The notes: generated by a model not told the origin, from the letters alone. Counted from the stretch's first letter, positions 16,221 through 23,760 are shown. The stretch: DNA of 26,772 nt from Methanoregula sp. UBA471 (GCA_002495065.1 DADT01000055.1:141-26912), one strand, 5' to 3'. Program-made: numbers and translations.

Positions 16221-16321
16221 GATGAAGACGGTCGATCGAAATAGAACACCCGGTGGCAGATTGGTTGAAAAATTTTAAAAAAATCTTTGCCCTGCCGTGC
16301 CTTGGGAGAAACTACGGGGGG
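16221..16321 (+). repeat. Structured intergenic repeat, decayed copy
   Basis: It aligns along the whole consensus (GATGAA, then CGAAATAGAACACCCGGTGG for hairpin 1, then CCCTGCCGTGCCTTGGGAG and ACGGGGGG for hairpin 2 at 16290-16321), but hairpin 1 and the inner stem of hairpin 2 no longer pair well. It reads as an old, degenerating copy at the start of a tandem array. Confidence 0.55.
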
Positions 16322-16342
16322 ATCTTTTCATGACGATATAAA

Positions 16343-16458
16343 ATGAGTGCCGCCGCCCCGAAGGGACGCCCCCGCGGCGGGTCAATGACTGGAAAATCTT
16401 CTGAATATCTTCCTGCCCTGCAGTGTCTCAAATAGTCCCTGAGGCAGGGGACACTCAT
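16343..16458 (+). repeat. Structured intergenic repeat, copy 2
   Basis: Hairpin 1 at 16350-16380 has stem CCGCCGC/GCGGCGG. Hairpin 2 at 16416-16449 has outer stem CCCTGC/GCAGGG, where a C-G pair of the other copies is replaced by T-A. The inner stem has mostly decayed (GTCTC/TAGTC). The ends pair perfectly as ATGAGTG/CACTCAT (16343-16349 with 16452-16458), directly next to hairpin 1. Confidence 0.8.
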
Positions 16459-16563
16459 CAAGATGATTTCAAGGGAGGTTGGACGACCAATTACATCCTG
16501 AATAGTGAATATTTAATGGGGGGGGAAATATGATGGTGTATTCATACTTCCGAGATTACCGTT

Positions 16564-16674
16564 ATGATAAACACCACCGCCCCCGAAGAAACGCTCCCGC
16601 GGCGGATCAGAAACAAAAAGCCTTCAAAAATCTCTTGCCCCGCCGTGCCTCGGAGAGGCCCTGAGGCGGGTGTT
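16564..16674 (+). repeat. Structured intergenic repeat, copy 3
   Basis: Hairpin 1 at 16574-16605 (CCACCGC/GCGGCGG, one mismatch). Hairpin 2 at 16639-16670 (CCCGCC-GT-GCCTC-GGA-GAGGC-CCTGA-GGCGGG), identical to copies 1 and 4. The ends pair as AACACC/GGTGTT (16570-16575 with 16669-16674). Same orientation as copy 2 and about 221 bases downstream of it. Confidence 0.8.
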
Positions 16675-16784
16675 CCTCTTTCAACACGAGTTATTTATTC
16701 GGGCGGGATTTATGAGATTTTAATCAAAAAACATAGGAGAATCGATTTCTGGATATCGCGTGCGTAACTCCAGATAGAGAAATC

Positions 16785-16793
16785 AAAAAAAAA
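16785..16793 (-). terminator. Oligo-T terminator of the SepCysS operon
   Basis: Nine T on the minus strand begin two bases after the SepCysS stop codon (16795-16797). Confidence 0.6.
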
Positions 16794-16794
16794 T

Positions 16795-17973
16795 TTACAC
16801 AACGGGCAGTCCATTTTCCCGGGCTATAGCCACAAAAGCGTCAGCGAGATGCCTTGCCTGTTTTGCGTTCATCCCGTAGGTATTGAATTTCCAGATCTTT
16901 GTTGCACCGGGGATTACTCCGGTAATTCCTTTATCCTCAAGCGCACTTGCGAGATAGTACCCCCGTTTTTTGTGGGATTCTGCTACCCTGTCAAAAGATG
17001 CAATCGTGTCTACCCGTGTCAGGGTATGCCTGCGGGGGTATTCAGAAAGGACTTTTGTTCCTTCTATCGATCGTAAGGCCTCCATCACGATCCTGTTATT
17101 TTCCAGTTCCCGATCAAACCTTTTCACCCTCTCCTTCACATGGGGGAATGAAGCCATCAGGCCGACAAGGGTGGCACCCATCAGCGTGCAGCCCATCATC
17201 TCCGGTTCCTTGATACCGAATTTCCTTTGGGTGACATCTCCGACAATTGATGTTGTGCGAAAGACTTCTGTTGCCCGTTCTTTCGTAGTGGCAAGGACTC
17301 CTGATGGTGCGGGAGCGGCCATGCTCTTATGCCCGGACCCGACAACAAAATCAACACCGAGATCTTTACCATCCACCGGAAGGATGCCTACCGTATAGGC
17401 ACCGTTATACAGTATCGGGATGTCATACTGGCGGGTGACTCCGGCAATCGCCTTTACGTCATGCATATTCCCATACTGGTAATCGACGTGATCGATGAAG
17501 GCAAGGACCGGCACTCTGCCGAATTCCCGTTTTACCTCTTCGATCTTCATTGCCGTTGCATCTGCAGTTACCCGGTGATCTGCATCTGCCACAATTTCCC
17601 TTGGGATACCTCCGGCCTCTTCTACTGCAAGAAATTCTGTATAGTGGGAGAGCGAGGTCAGCAGCACCGGGTCCCCTTTATGCACGTACGTGTGGGAGAC
17701 TGCCTGGAACCCCCGCCGTGCTCCCGGTACTGTCCTTACCGTATCCATATTGAGCCAGGATGCCAGATCCCTGTGGAATTCTGCGATAGGGGGCTTGCTG
17801 ATATAGTCAAGGCGATTGGGTTTGCGGCAGTTATCGCAGACAGAATACCCGTCCCCGTACGCAATGACGGCCTTCATCGCATCTGCAGTAAGCCGCCCTC
17901 CGGCCTGGATGGGGTCAATGTTGATGAAGAGCTCATTGACCTGGCGTGCCTCGATACCGTTTGCGCACCTCAT
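16795..17973 (-). CDS. pscS: O-phosphoseryl-tRNA(Cys):Cys-tRNA synthase (SepCysS)
   Basis: 392 residues. This PLP enzyme converts Sep-tRNA(Cys), made by SepRS, into Cys-tRNA(Cys) in the cytoplasm; it is the cysteine route of methanogens that lack CysRS. The Schiff-base Lys is Lys216 in VVGSGHKSMAAPAPSG. The pair Cys46/Cys49 in SVCDNCRKPN and Cys262 in MMGCTLMG match the three cysteines known to be essential (persulfide and Fe-S chemistry) in the Methanocaldococcus enzyme. The N-terminus (INIDPIQAGGRLT) and RTVPGARRGFQAVSH are also family signatures. Length is normal. The ATG at 17973 overlaps the stop of the upstream 60-codon gene by four bases (ATGA), so the two are translated together. Oligo-T follows at once. 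SepRS is not in the window. Confidence 0.95.
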   Translation of the reverse strand: MRCANGIEARQVNELFINIDPIQAGGRLTADAMKAVIAYGDGYSVCDNCRKPNRLDYISKPPIAEFHRDLASWLNMDTVRTVPGARRGFQAVSHTYVHKGDPVLLTSLSHYTEFLAVEEAGGIPREIVADADHRVTADATAMKIEEVKREFGRVPVLAFIDHVDYQYGNMHDVKAIAGVTRQYDIPILYNGAYTVGILPVDGKDLGVDFVVGSGHKSMAAPAPSGVLATTKERATEVFRTTSIVGDVTQRKFGIKEPEMMGCTLMGATLVGLMASFPHVKERVKRFDRELENNRIVMEALRSIEGTKVLSEYPRRHTLTRVDTIASFDRVAESHKKRGYYLASALEDKGITGVIPGATKIWKFNTYGMNAKQARHLADAFVAIARENGLPVV

Positions 17974-18152
17974 CTGAGCATCTCCTGCTGTAATGATGCT
18001 ACCTGACGCTCGAGATTTTCCAGGAGGCGTTGTGCCTGTGCTCTTTTTTCCGTGTCAAGTTCATGGGACGGGGCAGTTTCCCGAAGGATTACCCTTAGAT
18101 CCGTGAGCGAATACATTGCCTGGAATACGATATCAACAGCCCTTTTTGACAA
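17970..18152 (-). CDS. 60-residue helical protein co-translated with SepCysS
   Basis: Start TTG at 18152, three bases after AGGTGAT, a near-full match to the 16S 3' end; a later ATG (residue 13) is less well placed. The sequence (MSKRAVDIVFQAMYSLTDL, then RVILRETAPSHELDTEKR, then AQAQRLLENLERQVASLQQEMLR) predicts two helices, the second an amphipathic coiled coil. No Cys, metal or catalytic motif. Its stop overlaps the SepCysS start by four bases, which suggests equal expression and maybe contact. In other methanogens SepCysE bridges SepRS and SepCysS, but it is larger (about 200 residues in Methanocaldococcus). Whether this small protein does the same job is speculation from position and helical content. 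I know no family name for it. Confidence 0.75.
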   Translation of the reverse strand: MSKRAVDIVFQAMYSLTDLRVILRETAPSHELDTEKRAQAQRLLENLERQVASLQQEMLR

Positions 18153-18180
18153 CGAATCACCTTACTAGTATTGAACCGGG

Positions 18181-18237
18181 ATGATTAAACTGTTGACATA
18201 TTCCGGTTAAGGCATTACTATGTCCGTATTTAATCAT
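18181..18237. promoter_or_regulatory. Inverted repeat in the divergent promoter region of the SepCysS operon and PKD/M50 gene
   Basis: ATGATTAAA (18181-18189) and TTTAATCAT (18229-18237) form a perfect 9-base inverted repeat with 39 bases between. Both halves resemble TATA elements. They could be symmetrical operator halves, or two TATA boxes of opposite polarity. Confidence 0.4.
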
Positions 18238-18301
18238 TACTCGGCCAGTACAGGGAATCAGAGCCAGAATATTGGTTTACCAGCAGTGAGTTGTATGCAT
18301 C

Positions 18302-18309
18302 TTTATACC
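18302..18309 (+). promoter_or_regulatory. Putative TATA box of the PKD/M50 gene
   Basis: TTTATACC in a CTTTATACCGG context. Transcription would start near 18330. Confidence 0.35.
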
Positions 18310-18374
18310 GGATATCAAACACCCGAATGTGAATGCTGAACTTCAGAGATATAATGGAGGGAGGGACGGTACAG

Positions 18375-18425
18375 ATGAGAACTTCTCCTGGTGTGCCATG
18401 TGCCGGAATGTTTTGTCCCTGCTGA
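18375..18425 (+). CDS. Possible 16-residue Cys-rich leader ORF
   Basis: ATG at 18375 lies nine bases after a strong purine tract (GGAGGGAGGG). It encodes MRTSPGVPCAGMFCPC, then TGA. It sits in the long leader of the PKD/M50 gene and could be an upstream ORF. Three Cys in 16 residues is striking, but the ORF is too short to rule out chance. Confidence 0.25.
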   Translation: MRTSPGVPCAGMFCPC

Positions 18426-18525
18426 ACTATAAAGGGGGAAGTGTTTGTTCTGCGTGCGAACAGAAACCCTGATATACCCTTCTGTTTTCATTGATGCATA
18501 TCCCATCCAGCTGGGGGTATTGTTT

Positions 18526-20886
18526 GTGAAAATCCGCAGGTTCCCGTGTGTTTTCTGTGTTCTTCTCATAGTATCGCTTATTGCCGTTCCTGCTCTTGCC
18601 GCAACAGTCATCTGTCCCTTGTCCTGCTCCTGCCTCCTGCCGATCGAAGCGAATAAGATGGGATATACCAGCTACTGCGAAGGCAGGCAGCAGGTCTGCG
18701 CAACCGACTCTCAGAATAATGAGAAGTACTGCTATGCAAAACCGGTGACGACAACAACCCAACTAGAGGTGATCCCGGCTGTAAAGCCTTATGTCAGCAC
18801 AACAACTCCGATCCCGCTCCCTTCGATCTGCCCTCCCACCTGCTCCTGCCTGGAGACAAAGAAGTATCTGGAGGCCGGTTATACGTACTGCGGCGGGAAG
18901 CAGACAATATGCGGGAAGGATTCTTTCGGAAATCCCCTGTCATGCTTCGAAAAACTGGCGCTCGTTACTACAACAACCCCAATTCCGGTTCTACCCCGTC
19001 CACTGGCAGAGATTACCGCACCAACAGCCGCGTTCACTGCTCCGGTACGGAATGGAACTGTGCCTTTCACGGTGGAGTTCATGGATCTCTCCGATGGACT
19101 GCCCACCACCTGGGAATGGGATTTTGGTGATGGAACTGGATCGCGGGAAAAAAATCCAGCGCATACCTATACCCGGATAGGAACCTATACCGTCAGCCTG
19201 AGTGTAACGAATGCAGGGGGCGATGATACCACGACCAGAAACGGCTATATCACTGTCCTTGACGTACCTGTCCGTGCGGCCTTTACCGCTGCCACCCTCC
19301 AGGGAACAGCACCTCTTTCGGTCCAGTTCCAGGATTCCTCCAGTGGAGAAGTTCTGATGTGGGACTGGGAATTCGGGGACGGGGGTCATTCTGATGACAA
19401 GGACCCCCTCTACACCTATACCCGCCCCGGAACCTATTCAGTTCAATTGACCGTGGGTTCTGCTGCCGGAAATACTACAGGCATCCGGACGGATTATATC
19501 GTGGTTCAGCCCCCTGTCACGACAATACAGGAAACAATACCTGAAGAACCTGCGTGCATCGAGGAGTATACGGGTGAAGGGCGCATCCGCAGCGGGACTG
19601 ATGGTACCCTTACCTGCACCGCCCGGGTGCGGGTCACGTCTGGCGAGACCACGCTGGAGCTCCCGGCGGGAACCCGGGCACTCGATAGCCGGGGGGCACA
19701 GGTTCCTGTCATTGCAATCTCACCCATGGAGGCATCTGAGGTTCCCCCGCTGCCCGTGGAGCACAAGGTCAGGTTTCTTGGCATTGCCTATCGTTGTTCC
19801 CCAGAGGGAGCTACCTTCAATCCGGCTATCTTCGTCCATTTTACTGTACCAAAAGATACAGGGAATAGACATGATCCTGCAAACCTGACATTATGGGCAT
19901 ACAGCGGTGGAATCAAAGGATGGGAAATACTCCCGACTACCGTCGATTCCACGACTGGCACTCTCCATGGCAGTCTGAACCATTTCAGTATTATTGCCCT
20001 TGCAGAAATGCAATCAGAACCGGATGCTGAACCTCCGGAAAACCTGTTTACCCGGATCCGCGAGGCGGCAGGCACACGGCACGTCCCTCTCCCTCTCTCT
20101 GGATTAATCCCTGATGTATACTCTCCCCTGAGTGCATGTGCGCTCAGCTTTTCTCTTATCGGGATCGGGGCATTGGTTCAATCCCGTGGGTCTGTCTGGC
20201 TGACAACGATTCGGGAAATTCTCTCAAAATATTTTAGTTTTCTCGCGATTGGAAAAATGAGTGATGTGGAGATGAAAAAGCGACGTATCCAGCCAAACCC
20301 GATATCTCCATTCATCTTCGGGCTTTCTGCACGGGAATTGGTTGTTATCGTCATAAGTGCTCTCGTGTTCGCGCTGGCATTTATCGTTAAGGATCGGCTT
20401 CAGGTTATCATGGTAACCCTGGGGGTGTTTGTACTGATGGGGGGGATAGCTATTGTTGCACACGAGCTTGGCCACCGGATTACCGCCGGGCGCTGTCAAT
20501 GCGGAACGGAGCTCCAGTTCTGGGGGCTCGGGACACTGACGATGCTCCTGACCGCCTGGCTCTTTGGGAACATCTTTGCAAAACCTTCGCGAACTGTTCT
20601 TCAGGAAACACCGGATCTCACTCCCCGGCAACAGGCACTGATCATGGTAGCAGGGCCAACTGCCAACCTCCTGTTTGCCGCACTGTCTCTTGTCCTCCTG
20701 CTTCAGGGAGGGATCTTCGCACTCGCGGGAGGCGTGGGGGTCTCTATTAATCTTCTTGTTGGGGTGACTGCCCTGCTACCCGTTAAACCGATGGACGGCA
20801 GGCTCATCTTCCGCTGGAATCCCCTTGTGTGGCTGGTGATTTTTATACCCGTGTTGATTGCATATCTGGCGATACAAACCCTCTAG
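18526..20886 (+). CDS. Secreted Cys-rich/PKD protein fused to a site-2 (M50) intramembrane metalloprotease
   Basis: 786 residues from GTG 18526, chosen because it places a clean signal peptide at the very N-terminus (MKIRRFPCVFCVLLIVSL, cut after ALA). A TTG at 18445 with its own purine-rich site would add 27 residues. After the signal come two Cys-rich repeats (about 30-72 and 102-140; pattern CPxxCSC, YC, CxxDS, C). Then two PKD domains (about 168-245, 251-327; WEWDFGDGTGS and WDWEFGDGGHS, each ending HTYTRIGTYTVSL or similar). Then a ZU5-like beta region (about 344-495). Then five or six TM helices from about 537. The membrane part carries HELGH (about 646-650) and the second metal motif LLPVKPMDG (Asp757), the two hallmarks of site-2 proteases. 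S2P enzymes cut membrane-bound regulators. Here an extracellular sensing or binding region is on the same chain. Substrate unknown. Confidence 0.87.
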   Translation: MKIRRFPCVFCVLLIVSLIAVPALAATVICPLSCSCLLPIEANKMGYTSYCEGRQQVCATDSQNNEKYCYAKPVTTTTQLEVIPAVKPYVSTTTPIPLPSICPPTCSCLETKKYLEAGYTYCGGKQTICGKDSFGNPLSCFEKLALVTTTTPIPVLPRPLAEITAPTAAFTAPVRNGTVPFTVEFMDLSDGLPTTWEWDFGDGTGSREKNPAHTYTRIGTYTVSLSVTNAGGDDTTTRNGYITVLDVPVRAAFTAATLQGTAPLSVQFQDSSSGEVLMWDWEFGDGGHSDDKDPLYTYTRPGTYSVQLTVGSAAGNTTGIRTDYIVVQPPVTTIQETIPEEPACIEEYTGEGRIRSGTDGTLTCTARVRVTSGETTLELPAGTRALDSRGAQVPVIAISPMEASEVPPLPVEHKVRFLGIAYRCSPEGATFNPAIFVHFTVPKDTGNRHDPANLTLWAYSGGIKGWEILPTTVDSTTGTLHGSLNHFSIIALAEMQSEPDAEPPENLFTRIREAAGTRHVPLPLSGLIPDVYSPLSACALSFSLIGIGALVQSRGSVWLTTIREILSKYFSFLAIGKMSDVEMKKRRIQPNPISPFIFGLSARELVVIVISALVFALAFIVKDRLQVIMVTLGVFVLMGGIAIVAHELGHRITAGRCQCGTELQFWGLGTLTMLLTAWLFGNIFAKPSRTVLQETPDLTPRQQALIMVAGPTANLLFAALSLVLLLQGGIFALAGGVGVSINLLVGVTALLPVKPMDGRLIFRWNPLVWLVIFIPVLIAYLAIQTL

Positions 20887-21024
20887 ACGCATTTAATTTG
20901 TCTGTAGTAAATAAATCCAGGTCCTTTTAATAACAGGATGACTTTTCTCTGCAACAATTCATTTTCTGAAACGTCGCACGGACGTAAAGTCCCCAACAGG
21001 GCGAACAGATATTTCTCATTAGGA

Positions 21025-21054
21025 ATAATATACTGTGAACAACGTTGAACGTTC
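21025..21054 (+). promoter_or_regulatory. Promoter region of the homospermidine operon
   Basis: A TATA-like ATAATATAC at about 21025-21033 is followed by AACGTTGAACGTTC (21041-21054), which contains AACGTT twice and the palindrome GAACGTTC around the expected transcription start (near 21056). A repressor bound there could block transcription; this is inference. GGAGG precedes the ATG at 21091. Confidence 0.4.
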
Positions 21055-21090
21055 GAATGTATACTGGCATGGTTACCCTGGAGGCCGGCA

Positions 21091-22533
21091 ATGGAATTCA
21101 GGAATAAGGTTCTGATCATCGGGTATGGCGCGGTGTCCAAGTGCACGCTCCCCATCCTGCTCACGCATGTAACAATCCCGCTTGAAAATATCACTATCCT
21201 TGATTTTAAGGATAAATCACAGGACTTGAAGGCGTGGATAGCCATGGGTCTCCGGTTTTTCAGGAAAAAGATCACCATTGAAAACCTCTCCCAGACCCTC
21301 GCTGAATACCTGTCACCGGGAGGTTTATTGATCGACCTTGCGTGGAACATCGACTGCTGCGATATTGTGAAATGGTGTCATGATAACGACGTTATGTACG
21401 TGAACGCATCGGTGGAAGCCTGGGACCCTGATGCAGAAATATTCACGGCAAGTCCGTACGAAAAGACCCTGTACTACCGGCAGATGAAGCTCCACGATCT
21501 GACAAAAGACCTTGATGACGCTGCCACGGCAGTGGTGGACCACGGTGCAAACCCGGGGCTTATCTCGCACTTCGCCCGCCAGGGGCTTTTTGATATAGCA
21601 CACCGGATGATCGCCGATGATATCGTACCTGACCCGAAGGGAATGGAGATACTTATACGGGACTATAAGTTTGCCGAGCTGGCGATGGCAACCGGGGTCA
21701 AAGTCATCCACTGCTCTGAACGGGATACCCAGACTACCCGGTCACCAAAGAAGGTCGACGAGTTCGTAGGCACCTGGTGTATTGAAGGTCTCAAGGAAGA
21801 GGGGACCGCCCCGGCAGAGATCGGCTGGGGTACGCATGAGAAAGAGCTTCCCAACCTCGCGCTGGTACCTCCGGATGGACCGAAGAACGAAATTTTCCTT
21901 ACCCAGATGGGGATCAATACCTGGGTCCGGTCATGGGTCCCGAACCAGGAGATTGTCGGCATGATCATCAGGCATGGGGAGGCATATGGGATTTCTGACC
22001 GCTGGACTGTCTGGAATGAAGGAAAGGCAATCTACCGCCCGACCGTGCACTACGCATACATGCCATGCGATGCGACCATTGCTTCTCTTCATGAGTTAAG
22101 GGGCAGGAACTACGAACTGCAGCCCAAACTCCGGATTATGAATGACCGGGAGATTGTATCCGGTTCGGATATTCTGGGAGCGCTCCTGATGGGACACCCG
22201 TATAATTCCTGGTGGACCGGGAGCATCCTCTCCATCGAGGAGGCAAAAACCCTTGCTCCCGGGCAGAATGCGACAACGGTCCAGGTCGCACTGGGAATTG
22301 TTACCGCAGTGATGTGGATGATAGAGAATCCAAAAAAGGGGTTCTGTCTCCCTGATGATCTGCCCCATGAATTCGTCCTTGATATTGCAAAGCCATATCT
22401 GGGCACGTTCTGGTCCGGACCTTCTGACTGGACACCGTTGAAAAACAGGACGGTATATTTCAAAGAGAACCCGGCAAATAATTATGACCGTGAAGATGTC
22501 TGGCAATTCAAAAACTTCTTATTCGTGCAATGA
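21091..22533 (+). CDS. hss: Homospermidine synthase
   Basis: 480 residues, the length of the bacterial-type homospermidine synthase. It joins two putrescines (or putrescine and spermidine) in an NAD+-dependent reaction to sym-homospermidine, releasing ammonia, in the cytoplasm. The N-terminal Rossmann site is VLIIGYGAVSKCTLPIL (about 7-23), followed by acidic D in ITILDFKDKS. Further family segments are LIDLAWNIDC, YVNASVEAWDP, VVDHGANPGLISHFARQGL, HYAYMPCDA and HPYNSWWTGSILS. It belongs with the saccharopine-dehydrogenase-like enzymes; carboxynorspermidine and lysine-pathway relatives are shorter. The ATG is preceded by GGAGG at six bases. The decarboxylase gene begins about 33 bases downstream, giving a complete ornithine to putrescine to homospermidine route. 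Confidence 0.9.
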   Translation: MEFRNKVLIIGYGAVSKCTLPILLTHVTIPLENITILDFKDKSQDLKAWIAMGLRFFRKKITIENLSQTLAEYLSPGGLLIDLAWNIDCCDIVKWCHDNDVMYVNASVEAWDPDAEIFTASPYEKTLYYRQMKLHDLTKDLDDAATAVVDHGANPGLISHFARQGLFDIAHRMIADDIVPDPKGMEILIRDYKFAELAMATGVKVIHCSERDTQTTRSPKKVDEFVGTWCIEGLKEEGTAPAEIGWGTHEKELPNLALVPPDGPKNEIFLTQMGINTWVRSWVPNQEIVGMIIRHGEAYGISDRWTVWNEGKAIYRPTVHYAYMPCDATIASLHELRGRNYELQPKLRIMNDREIVSGSDILGALLMGHPYNSWWTGSILSIEEAKTLAPGQNATTVQVALGIVTAVMWMIENPKKGFCLPDDLPHEFVLDIAKPYLGTFWSGPSDWTPLKNRTVYFKENPANNYDREDVWQFKNFLFVQ

Positions 22534-22566
22534 ATCAATCATGTATATCCAGAGGTGGAATGGAAC

Positions 22567-23760
22567 GTGAAAAAGGGCTGTGAAACGGAAAAGCATGATG
22601 ACGGGGTCCCCCATATCAGCAAGGCAAGAAAACAACTGCTGCAAAAACTGGCACAGAAAGAAGGAACCCCGGTCTTTGTCATTGACCATGAAAAGATCCG
22701 GAAGAATTACCGGGAATTCAAGGCGCATATGCCATTTGTCCAGGTTTATTATGCAGTAAAAGCAAACTCCAACCCCGAAATTGTCAGAACGCTCTACGAG
22801 ATGGGGTGCAGCTTCGATGTCGCATCGATGCCTGAATTCATGATTGTCTATGAAAATATCAAGAATATGCCGGCGAAGCAGCGACAGGACTGGATATGGG
22901 ATAACATCATCTATGCCAATACTATAAAACCGATAGAAACTCTTGAAGCCCTCGATCGCTATAAACCTCTGGTAACCTTTGACAACAGTGAGGAACTGAA
23001 AAAGATCAAGCAGCATGCACCTCACGCCGGCCTGGTCCTGCGGCTGAGGGTTCCCAATACCGGTTCCATGGTCGAACTCTCTTCCAAGTTCGGGGTGGAC
23101 CCGGGTGAAGCCGTTGATTTGATTGCCAGCGCCTTTGCCATGGATCTCGTTGTGGAGGGCTTAAGTTTCCACGTGGGCAGCCAGTGTACCAATTTTGAAA
23201 ATTACATACAGGCCCTGCAGCTGTCCGCAAATATCATCAAGGAAATTGAGGAACGGACGGGACGGAAGATCAGGATTCTTGACATCGGAGGAGGTTTCCC
23301 GGTAAAGTACCATCCCGGGATCAAGACCCTGACACCTCTTGCAAAAAAACTGACGGTCGAGATTAAGCGCCTCTTCCCCGAAGATATGCAGATACTCGCA
23401 GAGCCCGGCAGATTTCTCGTGGCAAATACCTGTTCACTTGTTTCAAAGGTGATCGGGAAAGCATACCGTGACGGTAAACCTTCGTATTACATTAACGATG
23501 GCGTATATCACACCTATTCAGGCCAGATTTTTGATCATGTGAATTATCCGGTTCTGGCTTTCAAAGAAGGCGCAACACAGATCTCCGCCGTATTCGGGCC
23601 GACCTGTGATGCTTTTGATACCATCACGCTCTCGGCAGAACTGCCGGAACTTGAGATCAATGATCTTGTCTATTCTGAAAATATGGGAGCCTACACGATT
23701 GCCTCGTCTACGTTCTTCAACGGGTTCCCGCCGGCAAAAGTAGTACATATCAACCAATAA
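22567..23760 (+). CDS. Ornithine/lysine-type PLP decarboxylase (fold III), putrescine-forming
   Basis: 397 residues from GTG 22567; GAGGTGGA lies nine bases ahead. The frame is open to a GTG at 22555, which overlaps this ribosome site. It is an alanine-racemase-fold decarboxylase. The PLP Lys is Lys65 in QVYYAVKANSNP; the PLP-binding His is in FHVGSQC; the phosphate loop is DIGGGFPV; AEPGR is kept; and the catalytic Cys347 is in FGPTCDAFDTI, contributed across the dimer. GPTCD with the short N-terminus fits eukaryotic-like ornithine decarboxylases better than diaminopimelate or arginine decarboxylases; carboxynorspermidine decarboxylase is an alternative but less likely next to homospermidine synthase. 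It would make putrescine for the upstream enzyme. It shares an mRNA with hss and ends at a strong double T6 terminator. Confidence 0.85.
   Translation: MKKGCETEKHDDGVPHISKARKQLLQKLAQKEGTPVFVIDHEKIRKNYREFKAHMPFVQVYYAVKANSNPEIVRTLYEMGCSFDVASMPEFMIVYENIKNMPAKQRQDWIWDNIIYANTIKPIETLEALDRYKPLVTFDNSEELKKIKQHAPHAGLVLRLRVPNTGSMVELSSKFGVDPGEAVDLIASAFAMDLVVEGLSFHVGSQCTNFENYIQALQLSANIIKEIEERTGRKIRILDIGGGFPVKYHPGIKTLTPLAKKLTVEIKRLFPEDMQILAEPGRFLVANTCSLVSKVIGKAYRDGKPSYYINDGVYHTYSGQIFDHVNYPVLAFKEGATQISAVFGPTCDAFDTITLSAELPELEINDLVYSENMGAYTIASSTFFNGFPPAKVVHINQ

Larger units (their letters stand above)
16053..16794. other. Long intergenic region (742 bp) holding a tandem array of structured repeats
   Basis: No protein gene is supported. 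The region holds the PPK2 promoter, a plus-strand TATA-like AAATTTATAG at about 16160, three consecutive repeat copies (16221-16321, 16343-16458, 16564-16674), a run of eight G at about 16518-16525 and the SepCysS terminator. The 67-codon ORF at 16564-16767 is the translation of a repeat copy and is not called. The TATA-like site could drive an RNA across the array (inference). Confidence 0.6.
18153..18525. other. Divergent intergenic region and PKD/M50 leader (373 bp)
   Basis: It holds the ribosome site of the 60-residue gene, the 9-base inverted repeat, a plus TATA (TTTATACC, 18302-18309) predicting transcription start near 18330, and a long leader of almost 200 bases before the GTG at 18526. 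Inside the leader are GGAGGGAGGG (18357-18366), a 16-codon ORF (18375-18425) and a second purine block AAAGGGGGAA (about 18431-18440). Confidence 0.5.

Noticed and set aside
16221..16674. CRISPR array
   Set aside because: Units are over 100 bases with internal hairpins, spaced about 220 bases apart, diverged from each other and dispersed in both orientations. No cas genes are present.
16564..16767. 67-codon plus ORF starting MINTTAPEETLPRR
   Set aside because: It is a translation of repeat copy 3. Hairpin 1 loop lengths differ by single bases among other copies, so no frame is kept, and the stem, not the peptide, is conserved.
18445..18525. N-terminal extension of the PKD/M50 protein from TTG 18445
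   Set aside because: A 27-residue extension would bury the signal peptide. GTG 18526 gives a normal one. Kept only as an alternative because AAAGGGGGAA precedes the TTG.
21001..21060. tRNA-like GTTCGAAT at 21051
   Set aside because: No acceptor stem, anticodon arm or matching 5' half can be built around it.
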